DNA from: 70-18 sp041691815
GTDB taxonomy: Bacteria; Pseudomonadota; Alphaproteobacteria; Acetobacterales; Acetobacteraceae
Direction of reading: 5' to 3'
DNA: 34,917 bases
Assembly (NCBI GenBank): GCA_041691815.1
Contig: JBEPTZ010000039.1
Location: 1-34,917 of the forward strand
Each line of letters opens with the position of its first letter. Positions within the stretch are counted from its first letter, which is position 1. Position numbers and translations under genes: made by a program. The notes below the pieces were generated by a model. That model was not told where the DNA came from. It did no database searches and saw only the letters and a list, made by a program, of their open reading frames with translations. Positions 7,010 to 14,833 of this stretch are shown in pieces.

Positions 7010-8242
7010 TCAGCGCGCCCCTGTCGGCAGTTGGTTGAACGGCTTGTCCTTGTCCACCCGGATATCGGCGGGCAGACCGAGCACGCGCTCGGCGATGATG
7101 TTGCGCAGAATCTCGTCGGTGCCGCCGGCAATGCGCAGGCCGGGCGAGAACAGCAGCGCCTCCTGGAACAGCGCATGCAACGGCGCCAGCGCCGGGTCCA
7201 TCAGCACCCCGGCCGGCCCGAGCAGGTCCAGCCCGTAGCTGGCGATATCCTGCAATTTCGACGCATTGACCAGCTTGGCGATCGAGGATTCCGGGCCAGG
7301 CGTCTGGCCGCGCGACAGCGCCGTCATGGTGCGGAACCGGCTGAACTTCAGCCCCTGGCTGCGGCAATGCCATTCGGCGATCCGCTCCCGCACCGCCTTG
7401 TCGGCCAGCGCCGGCGCACCATCGACCTCCACCATGCGGGCCAGGGTCAGCAAATCCTCCACGTCCGGCCGCGGCACTTCGCCCACTGCCAGCCGCTCAT
7501 TCATCAGCGTGGTCAGCGACACCCGCCAGCCCTGCCCCACGGCACCCAGCCGCTGGCTGTCCGGAATGCGCACATCGGTGAAGAACACCTCGTTGAAATG
7601 CGCCGCCCCCGACACCTGTTTGATCGGCCGCGTCTCCACCCCCGGTGACCTCATGTCGAGAAAATAGAACGTCAGCCCGGCATGCTTGGGCACGTTGGGA
7701 TCGCTGCGGGTGACGATGATGCCGAAATCGGCGAAATGCGCGCCGGAGGTCCAGATCTTCTGGCCATTGATGACCCAATCGTCCCCATCCCGCTCCGCCC
7801 GGGTGCGCAACCCCGCGACATCAGAGCCGCCGGCCGGCTCGGAGAACAACTGGCACCACACCTCCTCGCCACGCAAAGCCGGCGCCACATGGCGCTGCAA
7901 CTGCTCGGGCTTGGCGTACGCCATCATGGTCGGGATGCACATGCCGAGCCCGATCTCGAACACCCCACGCGGCGCGGCGTAGGCCTCCTCCTCCTGGTTG
8001 TAGATCACCTGGAACATCGGCCCCATCTCGCGGCCACCCCACGCCTTGGGCCAGGTGATCGCCGCCAGCCCGGCCGCCGCCTTGCGCGCCTGCCAGTGCT
8101 TGGCCCGCGCGATGAAGGCCGCATCCACCGGCTCGGCCCGCGAGGTCGGACGCGCGCCGGCCTTGGGCGTGGCGTTGGCGGCGAGAAAGCCGCGAACCTC
8201 GGCGCGGAAGGCGGCCTCTTCAGGTGTGTCGTCGAAGTCCAT
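7010..8242 (-). CDS. acyl-CoA dehydrogenase, larger subunit of a probable heteromeric pair
   Basis: The 410-residue flavoprotein has N-terminal helices, the mid-domain FAD motifs (WCQLFSEPAGGSD at 129-141, WVINGQKIWTSGA at 156-168), and a C-terminal IAGGTDEILRNIIAERVLG tail. It resembles the FadE26/ChsE4-type half of alpha2beta2 acyl-CoA dehydrogenases used on steroid or other bulky acyl-CoA thioesters. In that group the base is a Glu in a MNER sequence; here Glu249 (LMNER) is the candidate. A GGAG site lies 9 bases before the ATG. The companion gene 8399-9499 is upstream on the same strand, with an AT-rich compound repeat between them. The heteromeric assignment is an inference from pairing and sequence type. 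Confidence 0.88.
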   Translation of the reverse strand: MDFDDTPEEAAFRAEVRGFLAANATPKAGARPTSRAEPVDAAFIARAKHWQARKAAAGLAAITWPKAWGGREMGPMFQVIYNQEEEAYAAPRGVFEIGLGMCIPTMMAYAKPEQLQRHVAPALRGEEVWCQLFSEPAGGSDVAGLRTRAERDGDDWVINGQKIWTSGAHFADFGIIVTRSDPNVPKHAGLTFYFLDMRSPGVETRPIKQVSGAAHFNEVFFTDVRIPDSQRLGAVGQGWRVSLTTLMNERLAVGEVPRPDVEDLLTLARMVEVDGAPALADKAVRERIAEWHCRSQGLKFSRFRTMTALSRGQTPGPESSIAKLVNASKLQDIASYGLDLLGPAGVLMDPALAPLHALFQEALLFSPGLRIAGGTDEILRNIIAERVLGLPADIRVDKDKPFNQLPTGAR

Positions 8243-8261
8243 CGGATCACTCCAGGAAAGG

Positions 8262-8396
8262 AAGCAGTTCTTTTTTGAAAAAAAGAACCAAAAAACTTTT
8301 TTTATCCGCCTTGCAACAATGGAGCGCAGGAAACTGCATACACTCCAATGGATAGAAAGTTTTTTTGCTTCTTTTTGTTCACAAAAAGAAGATCTT
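8262..8396. repeat. AT-rich compound hairpin repeat, family 1, copy A
   Basis: Two perfect AT-rich hairpins bound the element: 8267-8288 (GTTCTTTTTT arm) and 8368-8391 (CTTCTTTTTGT arm, 2-base loop). Between them AAAAAACTTT..ATCC (8290-8306) faces GGAT..AAAGTTTTTT (8350-8366), and an inner segment contains a further imperfect stem (ATGGAG/CTCCAAT). It lies between the two acyl-CoA dehydrogenase genes, ending 7 bases before the stop codon of the upstream gene on the minus strand. Copies B (13651), C (16808) and half copy D (19204) share the plan. Confidence 0.9.
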
Positions 8397-8398
8397 TC

Positions 8399-9499
8399 TT
8401 ACGCCGCATTGCGCGCCTCCAACTCACTCACCACACGCTGCTTCCACACTCCAGCACTCCCGAGGCACAGCCCGAGCAGTTTGGCGCGGCGGTAGAACAG
8501 GTGGCAATCGGCGGCCCAGGTGAAGCCCATGCCGCCGTGGGTTTGGATGTTTTCCTTGGCGGCGAGGTGGAATGCCTCAGTGGCCGAGACGCGGGCGGTG
8601 GCGGCGGCCAGTGGCAGTTCGGCGGCGTCGGTGGCCAGTGCCCAGCAGCCGTAATAGGCGTTGGAGCGGGCGAGTTCGTTGGCGACGTAGACGTCCGCCA
8701 GCTTGTGCTTGATGGCCTGGAACGAGCCGATCGGCCGGCCGAAGGCGTAGCGCTCCTTCGCGAAGGCGACTGCCATGTCCAGGCAGGCGGTGGCGCCGCC
8801 GAGTTGCTCGAAGGCGAGCAGCACCGCGGCGCCGTTCAGCACCCGGTGCAGGTCGGCGTTGGGCAGGGCTTCGGCGGGCGCGCGGTCGAGGGTGATGCGG
8901 GCCTGGTTGCGGGTGGGGTCGAGTGTGGCCAGCGTCTCGCTTGTGACGCCGGGGCCGTGGAGGTCGACCAGCGTCAGCACGGTGTCGCCGGTCGTGCTGC
9001 GCGCCGCGACCACGGCGAGATCGGCGATGCCGCCATCCGGCACCGGGAGTTTGACGCCGGTCAGGCGGCCGGCTTCGAAGCGGGTGGTGAGGTGGGAGGT
9101 CGTCGGGTTGCCCGGGCCTTCCGCCCAGGCCAGCGTGCCGATTGCCTCGCCGGCGGCCAGCTTCGGCAGCCAGGCGGCGCGCTGTTCGGGGCTGCCGCAC
9201 AGCCTGATCGCCTCGGCGGCGAGGTAGATCGAGGAGGAGAACGGCACCGGGGCGACGGCGCGGCCGATTTCCTCGGCCAGCACGCACAGCGCCTCGTGGC
9301 CCAGCCCGGCGCCGCCGTATTGCTCGGGGATGGCGGCGCCCAGCCAGCCCAGCTCGGTGATGCCGCGCCACAGGGCGGCGTCGTACGGGGCGGCACCCTC
9401 CAGCACCGCGCGCACCTGCTTCGGGGCGCACTGGTCGGCCAGGAAGCGCCGGGCCTGGTCGCGCAGCTGGTTCGATTGGTCGGAGAAATCGAAGTTCAT
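8399..9499 (-). CDS. acyl-CoA dehydrogenase, smaller subunit of a probable heteromeric pair
   Basis: This 366-residue acyl-CoA dehydrogenase-fold protein has the N-terminal helical domain (MNFDFSDQSNQLRDQARRF) and the C-terminal ERYAFGRPIGSFQAIKHKLAD signature. The late motif QTHGGMGFTWAADCHLFYRRA is typical of the short partner subunit of FadE27/ChsE5-like pairs. The middle beta domain is short and divergent (LAWAEGPGNP), and the usual catalytic Glu region is not evident, so it probably needs the subunit encoded at 7010-8242. The start is the ATG at 9499, with a GGGCGGAACGAG purine-rich stretch before it. It is the first gene of the long minus-strand run and is divergent from the SDR at 9606. 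Confidence 0.87.
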   Translation of the reverse strand: MNFDFSDQSNQLRDQARRFLADQCAPKQVRAVLEGAAPYDAALWRGITELGWLGAAIPEQYGGAGLGHEALCVLAEEIGRAVAPVPFSSSIYLAAEAIRLCGSPEQRAAWLPKLAAGEAIGTLAWAEGPGNPTTSHLTTRFEAGRLTGVKLPVPDGGIADLAVVAARSTTGDTVLTLVDLHGPGVTSETLATLDPTRNQARITLDRAPAEALPNADLHRVLNGAAVLLAFEQLGGATACLDMAVAFAKERYAFGRPIGSFQAIKHKLADVYVANELARSNAYYGCWALATDAAELPLAAATARVSATEAFHLAAKENIQTHGGMGFTWAADCHLFYRRAKLLGLCLGSAGVWKQRVVSELEARNAA

Positions 9500-9605
9500 A
9501 CTCGTTCCGCCCTTGTCCGGCCATGCTCGCGCTCAGGGTAGACTCATCCCGGCGGCAAGGCCAAACTCCCGGCCCACCAGCATGCAACGAAAAGGGAACG
9601 AACAT
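9500..9605. promoter_or_regulatory. divergent intergenic region, probable bidirectional promoter
   Basis: These 106 bases separate two divergent operons, both encoding acyl-CoA catabolism, so both promoters and any shared operator should lie here or in the adjacent 5' ends. I see no convincing -35/-10 pair or clear palindrome. The ribosome site for the plus-strand SDR is AAAAGGGA at 9592-9599. No regulator gene is adjacent. Confidence 0.5.
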
Positions 9606-10505
9606 ATGGCTCGTCTGTGCGAAGGACGCGTGGCGATTGTGACGGGCGCAGGGCGCGGCATCGGCCGGGGTTACGCGCTGCTGCTGGCCCAGCATGGCGC
9701 CAAGGTGGTGGTGAACGACCTGGGCGGCGCCGCCGACGGCACCGGCAAGGATGAGACCCCGGCGCAGGAGACCGTCCGTGCCATCAAGGAGGCCGGCGGC
9801 GAGGCGGTGGTGAACGGCGAGAACGTCGCCGATTTCCTCGGCGCCAAGCGGATGATCGAGCAGGCGATCGACACCTTCGGCACGCTGGACGTGCTGGTGA
9901 ACAATGCCGGCATCCTGCGCGACCGCGTGCTGGCCAACATGATGGAGGAGGAATGGGATGCGGTAATCAACGTGCATCTCAAGGGCACCTTCTCGCCGGC
10001 CCGCCATGCCGCCGCCTACTGGCGCAACAAGAGCAAGGAGATCAATGGGCCGGTGCATGCGCGGATGATCAACACCAGCTCGGTGTCGGGCATCTACGGC
10101 AACACCGGGCAGACCAATTACGGCGCCGCCAAGGCCGGCATCGCGGCGTTCACGGTGATCGCGGCGCGCGAGTTGAAGCGCTACGGCGTCACCTGCAACG
10201 CCATCGCACCGCTGGCGCTGACCCGCATGACGGTGGGGCTGCGCGAGTTGAACGAGCAGGAGAAGCAGGCGCGCGACCCGAATAACGTGGCGCCGCCGGT
10301 GGTGTGGCTGGCCAGCCGTGAGTCCGACGATTTCACCGGGCGGATTGTGGAATCCGGCGGCGGGCTGCTGGCGATCGCCGAGGGCTGGCATCGCGGGCCG
10401 GTGGGTGAGCCGAATGCCGATCCCTCGAAGCTCGGCCCGACGATGATGGATTTGCAGAAGCGGGCGCGGCTGAATGCGGCGATGAACGGCAAGGACTTCG
10501 ATTGA
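9606..10505 (+). CDS. SDR family oxidoreductase, MFE-2-type 3-hydroxyacyl-CoA dehydrogenase-like
   Basis: The 299-residue short-chain dehydrogenase has TGAGRGIG at residues 13-20, NNAG at 99-102, Ser158/159 (INTSS) and the Tyr172/Lys176 pair (YGAAK). The VNDLGGAADGTG..TPAQ segment at 37-53 places it with (3R)-hydroxyacyl-CoA dehydrogenases of the multifunctional-enzyme-2 type and with the SDR at 1927. The expected role is oxidation of the 3-hydroxyacyl-CoA intermediate to a 3-ketoacyl-CoA. The ATG at 9606 has an AAAAGGGA site; the longer frame back to 9330 overlaps the divergent dehydrogenase gene antisense and is rejected. It is the first gene of a tight plus-strand operon with ligase, DUF35 and thiolase genes. 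Confidence 0.9.
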   Translation: MARLCEGRVAIVTGAGRGIGRGYALLLAQHGAKVVVNDLGGAADGTGKDETPAQETVRAIKEAGGEAVVNGENVADFLGAKRMIEQAIDTFGTLDVLVNNAGILRDRVLANMMEEEWDAVINVHLKGTFSPARHAAAYWRNKSKEINGPVHARMINTSSVSGIYGNTGQTNYGAAKAGIAAFTVIAARELKRYGVTCNAIAPLALTRMTVGLRELNEQEKQARDPNNVAPPVVWLASRESDDFTGRIVESGGGLLAIAEGWHRGPVGEPNADPSKLGPTMMDLQKRARLNAAMNGKDFD

Positions 10506-10522
10506 ACCCTGACCCCGGCAGG

Positions 10523-12067
10523 ATGAGCGGCGGCATGCACCCTGGCGTGCATGCCGCCGATCGGCCCGATGACGCGGCGGTGATCGAGGCCGATACCGGC
10601 GCGGTGCTGACTTGGCGGCAGCTTGATGACCGCTCCAACCAGTTGGCGCAACTGCTGTATGCGCGCGGGCTGCGGCGTGGCGACCATATCGCGCTGTTCA
10701 TGGAAAACCATCTGCGCTACAGCGAAGTGGTCTGGGCGGCGCTGCGCAGCGGGCTGTATATCACCGCGGTCAATCGTTACCTGACCGCTGGTGAGGCGGC
10801 CTATGTTGTCAATGACAGCGGCGCCAGGGCGCTGATCACCTCGCTGGCCCGCGCCGAGGTGGCGGCGGCGCTGGGCGAGGCGATTCCGGGCTGCGGCATC
10901 CGGCTGATGATCGATGGCGTGATCCCTGGCTGGGAGCGGTATGAGGCGGCGATTGCGGCGCATCCGGCGGCGGCGCTGGCCGAGCCTTGGTCCGGCGACA
11001 CCATGCTGTACAGTTCCGGCACCACTGGGCGGCCGAAGGGGATCAAGCGGGCGCTGGCCGAGTTGCCGATTGATCGGCATTTCCGCGCGCTTGAGAGTTA
11101 TAAGGGCTACGGCTTCCATCCCGGCATGGTCTACCTGTCGCCGGCGCCGCTGTACCATGCAGCGCCTTTGGCCTATACCATCGCCACCCAACGGTTCGGC
11201 GGCACCGTGGTGATGATGCGGCACTTCGACGCGGTGGAGGCGCTGCGGCTGATCGAGCGGTATCGTGTCACCCACAGCCAGTGGGTGCCGACGATGTTCG
11301 TGCGGATGCTGAAGCTGGCGCCGGAGGAGCGCGCCGGTTTCGACCTGTCGAGCCATGTCTGCGCCATCCACGCCGCCGCCCCCTGCCCGGTGGAGGTCAA
11401 GCGGCGGATGATCGAATGGTGGGGGCCGATCCTGCAGGAGTATTACGCCGGCACCGAATCGAACGGCATCACCCGCATCACCAGCGAGGAATGGCTGGCG
11501 CGCCCCGGCTCGGTGGGGCAGGCCAAGCTCGGCATATTGCATATCTGCGACGATGACGGCGCCGAGTTGCCCGCTGGGGAGCCCGGCCTGATCTATTTCG
11601 AGCGCGACGCGTTGCCGTTTGCTTACCATAACGACCCCGGCAAGACCGCGCGGGCGCTGCATCCACGCCATAAGACCTGGTCGACGCTCGGCGATATCGG
11701 CTACGCCGACGCCGATGGCTACCTGTTTCTCACCGACCGCCGCGCCTTCATGATCATCTCCGGCGGTGTCAACATCTACCCGCAGGCGATCGAGGACGCG
11801 CTGATCCTGCACCCGGCGGTGCGCGACGTGGCGGTGATCGGGGTGCCGAGCCCCGATCTCGGCGAGGAAGTGAAGGCGGTGGTGGAACTGGCGGACGGCG
11901 AGGATGCCTCGCCCGCCCAGGCCGAGGCGCTGACCGAATTCCTGCGCCAGCACGTCGCCCGCTACATGGTGCCGAAATCCATCGACTTCATCGACCAGCT
12001 TCCCCGCCTGCCCACCGGCAAGCTCTACAAGCAGGCGTTGCGCGAACGCTACCAAACCCCGCCCTAA
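10523..12067 (+). CDS. acyl-CoA synthetase / AMP-dependent ligase
   Basis: The 514-residue ANL-superfamily ligase has the P-loop SSGTTGRPKG at residues 164-173, the YYAGTESNG acid-recognition motif, the hinge region LTDRRAFMIISGGVNIYPQAIED, and the C-terminal catalytic Lys500 (LPTGKLYKQ). It should activate a carboxylic acid with ATP to an acyl-adenylate and then to the CoA thioester, the entry step of the pathway encoded around it. The start is uncertain: a TTG at 10502 overlapping the SDR stop, ATG 10523 and ATG 10535 are all possible; 10523 is chosen. The N-terminus is short compared with long-chain FadD proteins, as in FadD3/FadD13/CaiC-like ligases. Substrate is not predictable from motifs alone; context suggests a branched or cyclic acid. 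Confidence 0.88.
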   Translation: MSGGMHPGVHAADRPDDAAVIEADTGAVLTWRQLDDRSNQLAQLLYARGLRRGDHIALFMENHLRYSEVVWAALRSGLYITAVNRYLTAGEAAYVVNDSGARALITSLARAEVAAALGEAIPGCGIRLMIDGVIPGWERYEAAIAAHPAAALAEPWSGDTMLYSSGTTGRPKGIKRALAELPIDRHFRALESYKGYGFHPGMVYLSPAPLYHAAPLAYTIATQRFGGTVVMMRHFDAVEALRLIERYRVTHSQWVPTMFVRMLKLAPEERAGFDLSSHVCAIHAAAPCPVEVKRRMIEWWGPILQEYYAGTESNGITRITSEEWLARPGSVGQAKLGILHICDDDGAELPAGEPGLIYFERDALPFAYHNDPGKTARALHPRHKTWSTLGDIGYADADGYLFLTDRRAFMIISGGVNIYPQAIEDALILHPAVRDVAVIGVPSPDLGEEVKAVVELADGEDASPAQAEALTEFLRQHVARYMVPKSIDFIDQLPRLPTGKLYKQALRERYQTPP

Positions 12068-12084
12068 CGCCAGGAGACGCATAG

Positions 12085-12495
12085 ATGGCAGACCCGAAAC
12101 GGCCCCGGCCGATGCCGACGCCAGAAACCAGGCACTTCTGGGATGGCACCCGCGCCGGCGAAATCCGCCTGCAGCGCTGCGACGCCTGCGCCAAGGTATA
12201 TTTCCCGCCGCGCCCGTTCTGCCCAGGTTGCGCCAGCCGCGCGGTCAGCGTGTTCAAGGCCAGCGGGCGGGGCCGGTTGTACAGCTACGTCATCAACCAC
12301 CGCCCCGCTCCCGGCTTCACCGGTGAATACGCCATCGCCGTGGTGGAACTCGACGAAGGGCCGCGGCTGATGAGCAACATCACCGGCTGCCCGCAGACCC
12401 CCGAGGCGCTGGTGCTGGACATGCCGCTGGAAGTCACCTTCGAGAAGATCGACGACGAGATCAGCCTGCCGCTGTTCCGCCCCGTGCAAGGATGA
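12085..12495 (+). CDS. DUF35 zinc-ribbon/OB-fold protein, partner of thiolase-like enzyme
   Basis: This 136-residue protein has an N-terminal rubredoxin-like zinc ribbon with Cys32, Cys35, Cys46 and Cys49 (CDAC, then CPGC), followed by an OB-fold domain (GRLYSYVINHRPAPGF onward). DUF35 proteins bind thiolase-fold enzymes. The best-known examples are the DUF35 domain of ChsH2, which activates the Ltp2 aldolase in steroid side-chain degradation, and archaeal HMG-CoA synthase/thiolase complexes. The next gene starts with a 4-base ATGA overlap and encodes exactly such a thiolase-fold protein. A strong AGGAGA site at 12072-12077 precedes the ATG. It is a stand-alone DUF35 protein with no MaoC hydratase domain fused to it. 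Confidence 0.9.
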   Translation: MADPKRPRPMPTPETRHFWDGTRAGEIRLQRCDACAKVYFPPRPFCPGCASRAVSVFKASGRGRLYSYVINHRPAPGFTGEYAIAVVELDEGPRLMSNITGCPQTPEALVLDMPLEVTFEKIDDEISLPLFRPVQG

Positions 12496-13643
12496 GCCCG
12501 ATGAAACCCGGAAGTGTTGCCGTCGTCGGCGCCGCCGAGACCACCCGCCTCGGCTCCATCCCCGATATGTCCAACATCCAGCTGCACGCCGACGCCGCCC
12601 TCAACGCGCTGGCCGATTGCGGCCTCACGCTGAAGGACATCGATGGCGTCGCCTGCGCCGGCGAGGTGCCGACCAATATCGCGCACTACCTCGGCATCAC
12701 GCCGCACTGGATCGACGGCACCGCGGTGGGCGGCTGCTCGTTCATGATCCATGTGCGCCACGCCGCCGCCGCCATCTCGGCCGGGCTGTGCAAAACGGTG
12801 CTGATCACCCACGGCGAGGCCGGCAAATCACGCATCGGCATCAACCGCCCGCCGCCGCCGCCCGCCAGCCTGATCGGCCAGTTCGAGCTGCCCTACGGCA
12901 CCTTCGGCCCGCCGACGATGTTCACCATCCCGGTGCTGCGCTACATGAAAGAGCGCGGGCTGACCCATGAACAGCTCGCCATGGTCGCCGTCATCCAGCG
13001 CGAATGGGCGGCGATGAACCCCCGCGCCGCGTTCCGCGACAAGGTGAGCGTGGACGACGTGCTGAACTCCCGCATGATCGCCTACCCGTTCCGCCTGCTG
13101 CAATGCTGCCTGGTGACCGACGGCGGTGGCGCGCTGATCCTCGCCTCCGCCGATCGCGCCCGCGATTTCCCCACCAAACCGGTCTACATCCTCGGCACCG
13201 GCGAAAGTGCGGAAACCCCGATGATCAGCCAGATGGAGGATTTCACCTCGTCCCGCGCCTTCCGCGTCGCCGGCCCCGAAGCGTTCCGCAGCGCCGGCAT
13301 CGCCCACAAGGACGTCGACCACCTGATGATCTACGACGCCTTCGCGCATCTGCCGATCTACGGCCTGGAAGACCTCGGCTTCGTCGGCCGTGGCGAGGCC
13401 GCACAGTTCATCTGGGAACGCAACACCGCACCGGGAGGCAGGCTGCCGATGAACACCAACGGCGGCGGCCTGTCCTACACCCACACCGGTATGTACGGCA
13501 TGTTCGCGCTGCAGGAGAGCGTGCGCCAGATGCGCGGCACCGCACCGGCGCAGGTGCAGGGCGCGAAAATCTCGGTCTGCCACGGCGTCGGCGGCATGTT
13601 CGCGGCCAGCGGCACGATCATCTTCGGCAATCAGCAGCCGTAG
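12492..13643 (+). CDS. thiolase-like protein (SCP2-thiolase / Ltp2-aldolase type)
   Basis: The 383-residue protein has the thiolase fold of the lipid-transfer-protein subfamily. A cysteine (Cys82, in GGCSF) occupies the place of the thiolase nucleophile, and the C-terminal CHGVGG resembles the CxGxG loop. The YDAFAHLPIYGLEDLGF segment corresponds to the DCFT..LEDLGF segment of SCP2-thiolases. It could cleave a 3-ketoacyl-CoA with CoA (thiolase) or, like Ltp2 with its DUF35 partner, split a 3-hydroxyacyl-CoA by retro-aldol reaction. Retention of Cys82 leaves thiolysis possible. ATG at 12492 overlaps the DUF35 stop (ATGA), showing a coupled pair. It is the last gene of its operon; a compound hairpin repeat starts ~10 bases after its stop. 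Confidence 0.87.
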   Translation: MSPMKPGSVAVVGAAETTRLGSIPDMSNIQLHADAALNALADCGLTLKDIDGVACAGEVPTNIAHYLGITPHWIDGTAVGGCSFMIHVRHAAAAISAGLCKTVLITHGEAGKSRIGINRPPPPPASLIGQFELPYGTFGPPTMFTIPVLRYMKERGLTHEQLAMVAVIQREWAAMNPRAAFRDKVSVDDVLNSRMIAYPFRLLQCCLVTDGGGALILASADRARDFPTKPVYILGTGESAETPMISQMEDFTSSRAFRVAGPEAFRSAGIAHKDVDHLMIYDAFAHLPIYGLEDLGFVGRGEAAQFIWERNTAPGGRLPMNTNGGGLSYTHTGMYGMFALQESVRQMRGTAPAQVQGAKISVCHGVGGMFAASGTIIFGNQQP

Positions 13644-13650
13644 CAAGGAA

Positions 13651-13769
13651 GCAGCGCTTTTTTGAAAAAAAGCGCGCAAAAAACTTCATCCCCTGGAGTC
13701 TCGGACCGTGGTCCGGACTCCAGGGGATGAAAAGTTTTTTTGCTTCTTTTTGTTCACAAAAAGAAGACT
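13651..13769. repeat. AT-rich compound hairpin repeat, family 1, copy B
   Basis: The outer hairpins are 13654-13675 (GCGCTTTTTT arm) and 13743-13766, the latter identical to the right hairpin of copies A and C. The centre is a much stronger stem: 13685-13700 pairs with 13716-13731 over 16 bases, then CGGACC with GGTCCG around a GT loop. It fills the gap between two convergent genes, starting ~10 bases after the thiolase stop and ending 5 bases before the racemase stop. Its position is suited to a bidirectional terminator. Confidence 0.92.
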
Positions 13770-13771
13770 TC

Positions 13772-14833
13772 CTACTCTCCCCACCGGGGCACCGCACATG
13801 CCACCGCCGGCCCGCCCGCCGCAGTGGGCGTCGCCGAAAACCGCGGTGCGGCCGCCGGCTGCACCAGGCCATTTCGTTCGACGAACGCCCGCCGCGCCAC
13901 GTTATGCGGGTGCGTCACCGCCTCCCCCAGCCCGAGCACCGGCGCCACGCAGGCATCGCTGCCGTCGAACAGCGCCACCCATTCGTCGCGCGTGCGGGTG
14001 CGAAACACCGCCGCCAGCCGACACTTCAAGTCCGGCCACGCCGCCGGATCGCGCTGGGCATCGAACGCCGCATCCTGCAGCCCGGCGATACGCCGCAGTT
14101 CGGCATAGAATTGCGGCTCGATCGCCCCCACCGCGATGTGCCTGCCATCGGCGCATTCATAGGTGGCGTAGAAATGCGCCCCGCCATCGAGCATGTTCGT
14201 CGCCCGCCGATCCTGCCACGCCCCCGCCGCGCGCATCGAATGAAACAGCGCCAGCATATTCGCCACGCAGTCGCTGATCGCGCAGTCCACCACCTGCCCC
14301 GGCCCGCCGGCCCGCACCGCCAGCACTGCCGCCAGCATCCCCATCGCCAGATACAGCGCCCCGCCGCCGTAATCCCCCACCAGATTGAGCGGCGGCACCG
14401 GCCCCTCGGCACTCCCGATCGCCCCCAGCGCGCCGGCAATGGCGATATAATTGATGTCGTGCCCGGCGGTCGCCGCCAGCGGCCCGTGCTGCCCCCAGCC
14501 GGTCATCCGGCCATACACCAGCCGAGGATTGCGCCCCAGCACCACGTCCGGCCCCAGCCCCAGGCGCTCCATCACCCCCGGCCGAAACCCCTCGATCAGC
14601 GCCTCGGCGCCGTCCAGCAGCGCCAGCGCCAGCGCCAGATCGCCTGGCCGCTTCAAATCCAGCGCCACCACCCGCCGCCCGCGCCGCGTGATGTCATGCG
14701 GTCGCGCCGGCTCGCCGGGACGCTCCACCCGCACCACATCGGCGCCCATATCCGCCAGCAGCATCGCCGCGAACGGCCCCGGCCCGATGCCGGCAAACTC
14801 CACCACCCGCAGCCCGGCCAGCGGTCCGCTCAT
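13772..14833 (-). CDS. alpha-methylacyl-CoA racemase (family III CoA-transferase fold)
   Basis: The 353-residue family III CoA-transferase-fold protein carries the racemase signature rather than that of a transferase. The triad seen in the mycobacterial racemase MCR (His126, Asp156, Glu241) is matched by His125 in GHDINY, Asp154 in GDYGGG and Glu239 in GAIEPQF. EGFRPGVMERLGLGP at 81-95 is also typical. The enzyme should interconvert (2R)- and (2S)-methylacyl-CoA, which is needed before an S-specific acyl-CoA dehydrogenase can act on isoprenoid or steroid side chains. The start overlaps the stop of the upstream SDR by 4 bases (ATGA). The length is normal. Confidence 0.9.
   Translation of the reverse strand: MSGPLAGLRVVEFAGIGPGPFAAMLLADMGADVVRVERPGEPARPHDITRRGRRVVALDLKRPGDLALALALLDGAEALIEGFRPGVMERLGLGPDVVLGRNPRLVYGRMTGWGQHGPLAATAGHDINYIAIAGALGAIGSAEGPVPPLNLVGDYGGGALYLAMGMLAAVLAVRAGGPGQVVDCAISDCVANMLALFHSMRAAGAWQDRRATNMLDGGAHFYATYECADGRHIAVGAIEPQFYAELRRIAGLQDAAFDAQRDPAAWPDLKCRLAAVFRTRTRDEWVALFDGSDACVAPVLGLGEAVTHPHNVARRAFVERNGLVQPAAAPRFSATPTAAGGPAVACAVPRWGE

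Noticed and set aside
9330..9605. Upstream extension of the plus-strand SDR frame
   Set aside because: It is antisense to the start of the divergent acyl-CoA dehydrogenase gene; the ATG at 9606 has a good ribosome site and a normal SDR N-terminus.
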